Shown: positions 29,126 through 29,228 of the stretch, in pieces
Position numbering within the stretch: the stretch's first letter is position 1
How the letters are laid out: the number at the start of each line of letters is the position of its first letter
Source: Azolla pinnata
Taxonomy: Eukaryota > Streptophyta > Polypodiopsida > Salviniales > Salviniaceae
Assembly: GCA_037176905.1 (NCBI GenBank)
Contig: JBBBWG010002671.1
Coordinates: 3,502-32,729, forward strand
Reading direction: 5' to 3'
DNA: 29,228 bases
Translations under genes and position numbers: made by a program
Notes under the pieces: model-generated
Told to the model about the DNA's origin: nothing
The model's database searches: none
What the model saw: the letters and a program-made list of their open reading frames with translations, nothing else

Positions 29126-29228
29126 TCGAAGGGGAGCTGCACGAACGTGGGGTTGCGGAAGGAGGAGGCGATGATGACGACGGTCGTGGCGGCGACGAGC
29201 GGGCCGACGACGCTGCCGCCGACGACGC
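28633..29228 (-). CDS. AHL: AT-hook/PPC (AHL) protein, C-terminal part
   Basis: AT-hook motif nuclear-localized (AHL) protein; the family binds AT-rich DNA and oligomerises through the PPC/DUF296 domain to set chromatin state. Only the 3' part is in the window; the start, the AT-hooks and most of the PPC domain lie beyond 29228. The first visible residues, VVGGSVVGPLVAATTVVIIA and then SSFRNPTFVQLPFD, are the last strand region of the PPC domain (family form GGxVxGPLxAAxPVxVIAA, then FxNxxxERLP). The remaining 170 or so residues are low-complexity: an Ala run, an Asp run, an Asn run interrupted by Ile/Ser, a His-containing stretch and a Pro run, ending HPAARLSF and TAA. AHL tails are usually Gly/Ser/Pro-rich, so these homopolymers are strong for the family. 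Confidence 0.85.
28833..29125. repeat. Coding trinucleotide tracts in AHL tail
   Basis: GGA repeats (28833-28865; Pro run), GTT repeats (28939-29011; Asn run with Ile/Ser), TCG/TCA repeats (29060-29088; Asp run) and GGC repeats (29091-29117; Ala run) follow one another within one reading frame of the minus strand. Confidence 0.9.

Overview
The window is nuclear DNA from a land plant. Spliced genes have GT-AG introns, and the families are plant-typical: PLS-class PPR proteins, an ATL-type RING-H2 protein, an AT-hook/PPC protein, a DUF1421/FLOE protein and a UDP-xylose transporter. The two long intronless PPR genes, built from 'DMYAKCGxxxxAxxVFD'-style repeats and lacking a DYW domain, suggest a seed-free vascular plant (lycophyte or fern), but the sequence alone does not settle this. 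Microsatellites and short tandem duplications are unusually frequent.

Layout, left to right: POLD3, the PCNA-binding subunit of DNA polymerase delta (minus strand, 7 exons, 853-4254). A 0.9 kb divergent promoter full of minisatellites. A FLOE/DUF1421 prion-like protein (plus, 3 exons, 5153-8442). A 2.3 kb spacer with a perfect 204-bp tandem duplication. A UDP-xylose transporter (UXT; minus, 7 exons, 10745-13523). About 2.9 kb of repeats and AT-rich DNA, including a long TTG/CTG tract and an inverted-repeat element. Two minus-strand PPR genes, one very GC-rich (16392-18986) and one of ordinary composition (20134-23769). A spacer with a decayed Ty1/copia gag. A RING-H2 ATL ubiquitin ligase gene (plus, 26110-26844). 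The 3' end of an AHL gene (minus, 28633 to beyond the window edge).

The spliced models for POLD3 (538 aa), FLOE (669 aa) and UXT (359 aa) were rebuilt by hand. All junctions keep frame and agree with remembered family sequences, so they are good but not transcript-proven. The genes do not form a pathway: replication (POLD3), stress/hydration-type condensates (FLOE), Golgi cell-wall sugar supply (UXT), organelle RNA processing (two PPRs), protein ubiquitination (ATL) and chromatin (AHL).

The points most worth a second look are: the dense RY-type (CATGCA) array with a G-box just upstream of the FLOE start; recent expansion of 28-residue QPS repeats in FLOE; a POLD3 last intron whose retention stops translation at once and removes the PIP box; the sharp base-composition contrast between the neighbouring PPR genes; and the recurrent short tandem duplications.
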